A stretch of DNA of 64,000 nucleotides, taken from positions 8,264,884 through 8,328,883 of the forward strand of contig OX419346.1 in assembly GCA_948470475.1 (NCBI GenBank), given 5' to 3'. A program made the position numbers and the translations under genes. Below the pieces are notes generated by a model. That model was not told where the DNA came from, did not search any database, and saw only the letters and a program-made list of their open reading frames with translations. The stretch comes from Galaxea fascicularis (lineage: Eukaryota; Cnidaria; Anthozoa; Scleractinia; Euphylliidae). Positions 59,901-64,000 of this stretch are shown one piece after another (position 1 is the stretch's first letter; the number at the start of each line of letters is the position of its first letter).

Positions 59901-60275
59901 TCGTGTTTGCTTGTTTTTAGCATTCTACTCTAAGGGTTGATTTGCACTTTAATACATGTACACTTTATGACCTTTGTGAACAATGTAGCAAACTGTGTAA
60001 AGCTGACTGAGTGTGATTCATGCATAACCCCAAGCACAAGAAATAGAAATCCTGTTATTTTTTTGTTTCACGTTTCCTAATGTTTGTTGTCCTTTGGTAT
60101 TCCCATTGAAACTGTGGTGCTTATAGAACATTCAACCAGTTTCAGGTGTTTCTGCTACGTGACTTAGCATGTACAACTTTCTATTTTGATTTGTTTTCGT
60201 TTATCACTCACTTTAGGTTATTGGTTTACTGAATGTGTTTACTCCTGATACATCATTTGAGGAATTTCAAGATGT
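56908..60275 (+). CDS. MAPK14: p38 MAP kinase, N-terminal exons only (partial)
   Basis: Three exons: 56908-57023, 59568-59697 and 60217-60275 (116, 130 and 59 bp), with phases joining correctly and GTAAGT-type donors. Residues 1-38 include the glycine-rich loop GTGAYGQV. Exon 2 gives CSALNT, then [11 protein letters not shown] with the ATP-binding lysine at residue 53, then [14 protein letters not shown] with the aC glutamate. Exon 3 gives [10 protein letters not shown] and FEEFQDV. p38 kinases are activated by MKK3/6 at a TGY motif in response to stress, and that motif lies in exons beyond this window. No following exon (expected to start YLVT) is found before 64000. The single invertebrate gene cannot be assigned to one vertebrate paralogue, so the symbol is by nearest resemblance. 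Confidence 0.95.
57024..58071. other. first part of p38 intron 1
   Basis: No coding sequence or structured repeat recognised. Confidence 0.4.
58072..58367 (+). mobile_element. SINE family B, complete copy
   Basis: The tRNA-like head has box A AGTTGGCACAGTGGTGAGAG and box B GGGTTCTATTCCC. A body of about 150 bp is shared with 53090 and 35812. The 3' end is an (ATT)n tail at 58332-58367. It lies in p38 intron 1. Confidence 0.87.
58574..58873. mobile_element. 300-bp MITE, TAA duplication, in p38 intron 1
   Basis: Left end AGCCATGGCTACACTAGCGA and right end (reverse strand) AGCCCTAGTTACACAAGTGA are inverted relatives for about 50 bp, both including GGTGATGCGATTTTTTCT. TAA flanks it at 58571-58573 and 58874-58876. 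Confidence 0.85.
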
Positions 60276-60359
60276 GTAAGTGAAATGTGTTATAAATGTT
60301 TGGTATTGATGAGATCTTTGAAATATTTCATGTACAGAAATTCCTGATTGCATTGTGGC

Positions 60360-60660
60360 CGGGTCAATCCTCATTTTGCAGGCCATCTGATATTACGCAA
60401 CGGTGCGATTTCGCACAATTGACCTCAAATTGTATCCGATCGCACAATTTATAAAAAATCGCTTAATTCATAAAAAATGGCACAATTCTTAAAAAATAAA
60501 CCATAAATAAATGCCTTTTTTGAAAAAATTCCTTGTCTGTCCTTAGTTTCAAGACGATTTACTTTCGAAAAAGCCCAAGAAACATTCTGAAACCATCGAT
60601 TTTCAAAAACAATCGAAGTTCCCGGTGTTATTTTCGTTTTTTGGAGGTCCGGGGCCTGGT
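60360..60660 (+). repeat. dispersed repeat, partner of 52330-52600
   Basis: Same blocks as its partner, with several extra GCACAATT/AAAAAT motifs. It lies in p38 intron 3. Confidence 0.7.
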
Positions 60661-60732
60661 GCTAATTTTTTCATTTTTCAAGGATTTCCTATCGATGCAA
60701 CGTAAACAATTCTTTTCTTTGAGTTAGCTTAT

Positions 60733-61006
60733 CAGAATTGCTGTTGTAAATCCATGACATATGATCCTTCTATACTCACGTTGAAAGTACGTGGTAATCG
60801 GAAACGAGCAAAATTTTTATCAGGGAAGCATTGTTCGACAACGAAATGTAAGCTTCTTTCAGTTCTTTCGCGTCCATTGGCGGCGTCCTCATGGACAAAT
60901 TTATAGTGAAAACGCCCGCTGTTCCTTCGTGTTGAACTACTGGGAAAACCAAATCGCACCTTCCTCCAAATTTAACTGCCAAAGACCGAGCAGGAAAATA
61001 CGCCAC
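60733..61006 (-). other. unrecognised open frame on the minus strand
   Basis: 60776-61006 reads MAYFPARSLAVKFGGRCDLV, then VQHEGTAGVFTINLSMRTPP and KELKEAYISL. It looks more protein-like than most frames here, but I know no family for it. It is antisense to p38 intron 3 and could be an exon of a separate gene or of an old transposon. Confidence 0.3.
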
Positions 61007-62234
61007 CGGTACGTTCCATGTGGATGATGGACTGATGTTTTGTTCATTGTGTAACGTCGTAATCGATCATCTAAATACAAAATTGATCATTTTGTTGATC
61101 TTTACAAATGAGACTCTGGATCTAGTTATTTTCCCTCTTGACACTGGATATGGAAATGTAATTATGATTTATCAGCTATTTGTGAACTGAAGATAATGCA
61201 ATGACGGGCAGGCCGGGATGCAATAGGTCCCCACCAGGGTGGTCTGGGTTCAAATTGAGGATACTAGAGTTAAGAGAATGTACCTTTTTGAGTATTCAAT
61301 TTAGTTTTGGAATAAATGGGTGGCACGTCACTGGGTTGATGCAAATATGCATATACCCATGCCACTGCAAATTCCCAGTTCTTCCTTTTTTTTTTAATTA
61401 ACAATTCACTACATTGGGTAAAAATGTAATCACTGGCCACTTCTCTGTTTGCAAAATATTTATACTGAGACGAAGATATCCCAGTGAATAGCCACTTTAT
61501 AGCTGTTGAATGGGAGAACCTGCAATGGAAAAGCTTTGGTGATGTAAACAGCAAATACTGCAATAGAAACAAGAACATAGGCACGCAATGCGTGCTTGAG
61601 CTATTTTGTGAAGGGTGGAAAATGTTGATAAGATAGGGAGAAGTCAGAAAATGGTTGAATGGTGAGTCATTTATCTGTGGCGCTTTTGGTTTTTGCTATG
61701 GTATTGGAGAAGTACGAGCAAACTGTTTTTCATTTGATTTTTGTTTAGTTTTCTTATTTCTAAGACTGATTTTGAGTTTGATTTGTACCAATTTAATAGT
61801 CATTCATCCTACATTTTTTGAAACAACAGTTTTATTAATTCCGCGAAAACCAATATGTAATATATTTTCTATTATTTGTTCATTTTCTTTCTCCGCACTT
61901 TCGCAAACACTATATTCGTCCAGTCTCTCAAATTCCCAAAATATACAGTACAGCTCACATATATCCGAACCAAAATATACGCATAATTCGCGTCAGCCCA
62001 ATATGCGCATACGCGTATTCATCGATGAACATACGCGTATGCATATACACACATGCGCGTATATACGCATACGCGTATGCCTGATTAGTATGTATGAGCT
62101 AACGTATTGTTTCTTCATTTCTTAACAGGTCATTGTTGTTTTCAATGGCTTGACAGCTTGCCACAGAGCAAGAAATAGTTTTGTTTATTTTGAATACGCG
62201 TAATACAGTGTACGCGCGTATGCCTTCAGACTAA
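61007..62234. other. p38 intron 3; alternating purine-pyrimidine tract
   Basis: No gene. At about 61985-62090 and 62190-62222, CGCGTATAC/GCATACGCGTATGC-type alternating sequence dominates and includes several short palindromes. The rest is anonymous. Confidence 0.55.
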
Positions 62235-62805
62235 TGCACCAGTCAATTGAAACCCCCACCCCCCAGGTCCCGGGGAAGGGTGGGGGAAAATAGGGGCATC
62301 GAATCACTTTTGAACAACAAGCTGTCCCCTGGGGGTGGTGCATTTGACTGTTTTCGACCGCGGTTCCCGTCCCCACCTCGGGCAAGAGTGGAACTGGGCA
62401 CTAGTACTTCACATGGAACTTCCAAGATGGCGGAAGGCGAAAGAAAGGTACGTAACAGTGGTTTGAATCCACGCATATCATGCTTTTACTTTACCATCCA
62501 CTGCAATTGATATTCAATCTGAATCAAGTAATTTGTTTTCTATTGTTTGGATGTATTATTTACATTTAATTTCCATTGAAATTCAAATGGTATGCATGGG
62601 TAATGATGCGGAAAGGTCAGGTCATGAGCTGTTCTCTTCTTTGATTTCCTAGTAGTATCAGCTTTCTTGCCCCAGGGGTAGTGGCGTTTGATCTGAACTC
62701 CAGCCTCAGGGGGTAGGGATATTGATGCCTTTTGACCAGAGCCTATGTCAAATCCCCCACCCTTCCCCGGGACCTGGGGGGTGGGGGTTTCAATTGACTG
62801 GTGCA
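62235..62805. mobile_element. 571-bp MITE, TAA duplication, in p38 intron 3
   Basis: The ends TGCACCAGTCAATTGAAACC and exact complement continue as a GC-rich inverted repeat of about 55 bp with CCCCACCCCCCAGG and CCCGGGGAAGGG. TAA flanks it at 62232-62234 and 62806-62808. Inside, AAGATGGCGGAAGGC followed by GTACG resembles a captured gene start with a splice donor, but that is speculative. Confidence 0.88.
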
Positions 62806-63030
62806 TAATCTTCTTAGCAAAATGTTAGCTGAAACTAACATTTCACTCGACAGAAAATTAACTGACTGAATTTAAAAGAGAGAGTATTTTGCCGTTAAAT
62901 CAAACATTTACCGTTGTTTTTTTTTTGGTCGAGTAGAACCGGCGATTCACGCTTCAACAATCCCATCTTCATGCAGCAAACACAACCGAAAGATAACTTT
63001 TCTTTGACGCGAAGTAAAATAACAAAATTT

Positions 63031-63830
63031 GAGCGGCGCACCATACAACCTGTAGGAACTTCAATAAACAATTCTTTCGTCGGGGAAAAAGTATTTTACC
63101 ATTTGAATGAACGGTTTGAGTCAAATATAACCGGAGATACATGTATCATTTTCTTCGGAACGCTTCAAACATCTCGCAACCGACTCGCCGTCGTATGCCG
63201 AATCAAAGAACTTTTCCTCGAAGAAAAAACAACTAAATATGAGCGACGCGCCAGTGAAACTTTGATAAACAATTATTTGGCGAAAGATAAAGCATTTTAC
63301 CGTTTGAATGAACGGTTTGTGTCAAATATAACCGGAAATATCATTTTTTGGACAAGGTCTTCGGAACGCTTCAAACAAGAAACATCTCGCAAGCGACTTG
63401 CCGACGCGTGGCTAAATACAGAACTTTTCCTTGAAGAAAATAGTTACTAAACGTGAGCAGCGCGCCAAAGAAACTTTGATAAACAATTCTATCGTCAGGG
63501 GAAGAGTATTTTACCGTTTGAATGAACGGTTTGAGTCAAATATAACCGGAGATACCCTTTTTTTAACAAGGTCTTCGGAACGCTTCAAACAATAATCATC
63601 TCACAAGCAACTTGCCGACGCATGGCTTAACACAAAACTTTTCCTTGAAGAAAAAAATAACTAAACGTGAGCAGCGCGCCATAGAAACTTTGATAAACAA
63701 TCCTTTGGCCAGGGAAAGAGCATTTTACCGTTTTAATAAACGATTTGTGTCAAACATAACCGGAGATATCATTTTTTCGGCAAGGTCTTCGGAACGCTTG
63801 AGACAATGAACATCTCACAATGGACGTATA
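63031..63830 (+). repeat. 214-bp tandem repeat, four units
   Basis: Units begin with GAGCGGCGC-like sequence at 63031, 63241, 63455 and 63669 (periods 210, 214 and 214). Each holds CTTTGATAAACAAT, TTTTACCGTTTGAATGAACG, GTCAAATATAACCGGA, TCTTCGGAACGCTTCAAACA and CTTTTCCT(C/T)GAAGAA. The first two units stay open in one frame (62914-63450, 178 aa, with LNERFESNIT/LNERFVSNIT). Later units shift frame. Confidence 0.9.
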
Positions 63831-63835
63831 CAAAA

Positions 63836-63914
63836 CATGGACCCCCGGTCCATGGACCACCCTTGTGGACCCGGTCCATGGACCACCCTGTGGACCCGGT
63901 CCATGGACCACCCC
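63836..63914. repeat. short minisatellite with GGTCCATGGACC core
   Basis: Three units of about 25-28 bp (GGACCCGGTCCATGGACCAC with a CCTGT-type spacer). Each contains the 12-bp palindrome GGTCCATGGACC. Confidence 0.93.
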
Positions 63915-64000
63915 TAATTTTTTAGCTGAATTTTACTAAAATTCTAAAAGCTCGATATAAAAATAACAAGGTATGTTTAGTGTGAGAACAGTGTTTCAAA

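Noticed and set aside
61655..62125. 156-residue plus-strand frame
   Set aside because: Hydrophobic and low-complexity, ends in the alternating CG/TA tract, and no domain or plausible splice sites were seen.
60276..64000. Further p38 MAPK exons
   Set aside because: I looked for a YLVT-type exon and for kinase motifs (HRDLKP, DFG, TGY) and found none. The gene continues beyond the window.

Overview
The window looks like nuclear DNA of an invertebrate animal, most probably an anthozoan cnidarian (stony coral or sea anemone). It is AT-rich, its genes have many short exons with GT-AG introns, and it is crowded with decayed mobile elements: CR1/L2-like and L1-like LINEs, a BEL/Pao LTR element, Penelope-like fragments, tRNA-derived SINEs, and MITEs of several superfamilies. 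The anthozoan placement rests on recalling similar repeats in coral genomes and on the intron-rich metazoan genes. It was not tested by a search.

Four host genes can be supported. (1) A four-exon gene at 24015-26211 (+) for a 141-residue secreted peptide with ten cysteines in the prokineticin/Dickkopf (colipase-fold) pattern. (2) LSM3 at 32066-34803 (+), three exons, complete, 100 residues. (3) A DUS4L-type tRNA-dihydrouridine synthase at 44490-56721 (-), eleven exons, complete, 333 residues. (4) The first three exons of a p38 MAP kinase at 56908-60275 (+), running off the right edge. DUS4L and p38 are head to head with only 186 bp between their start codons. The genes share no pathway: they cover RNA processing, tRNA modification, stress signalling and a probable extracellular signal.

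Layout. 1-2.2 kb: repeats only. 2.2-8.4 kb: two degenerate minus-strand LINEs separated by a dispersed repeat and a (GATA)n array. 8.4-13.2 kb: a plus-strand L1-like element broken by a 376-bp Mutator-type MITE and a 408-bp foldback element. 13.2-20.5 kb: a SINE, then a minus-strand BEL/Pao element interrupted by a 2.4-kb hAT-like element and a 5'-truncated LINE. 20.8-22.6 kb and 36.2-37.6 kb: two inverted copies of one unidentified element that carries a 59-bp tandem array. 24-26.2 kb: the peptide gene. 27-31.4 kb: Penelope-like pieces. 32-34.8 kb: LSM3. 35-43.5 kb: many MITEs. 44.5-56.7 kb: DUS4L with transposon-filled introns. 56.9-64 kb: p38 MAPK 5' end, with more MITEs and two tandem arrays in its introns.

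The most striking signals beyond the genes are the exactly bounded non-autonomous DNA transposons. Three have perfect 9-bp target duplications, at least six use a 3-bp TAA/TTA target, one has a 5-bp, one a 6-bp and one an 8-bp duplication. For one of them the empty site can be read from a second copy of its host repeat inside this same window.
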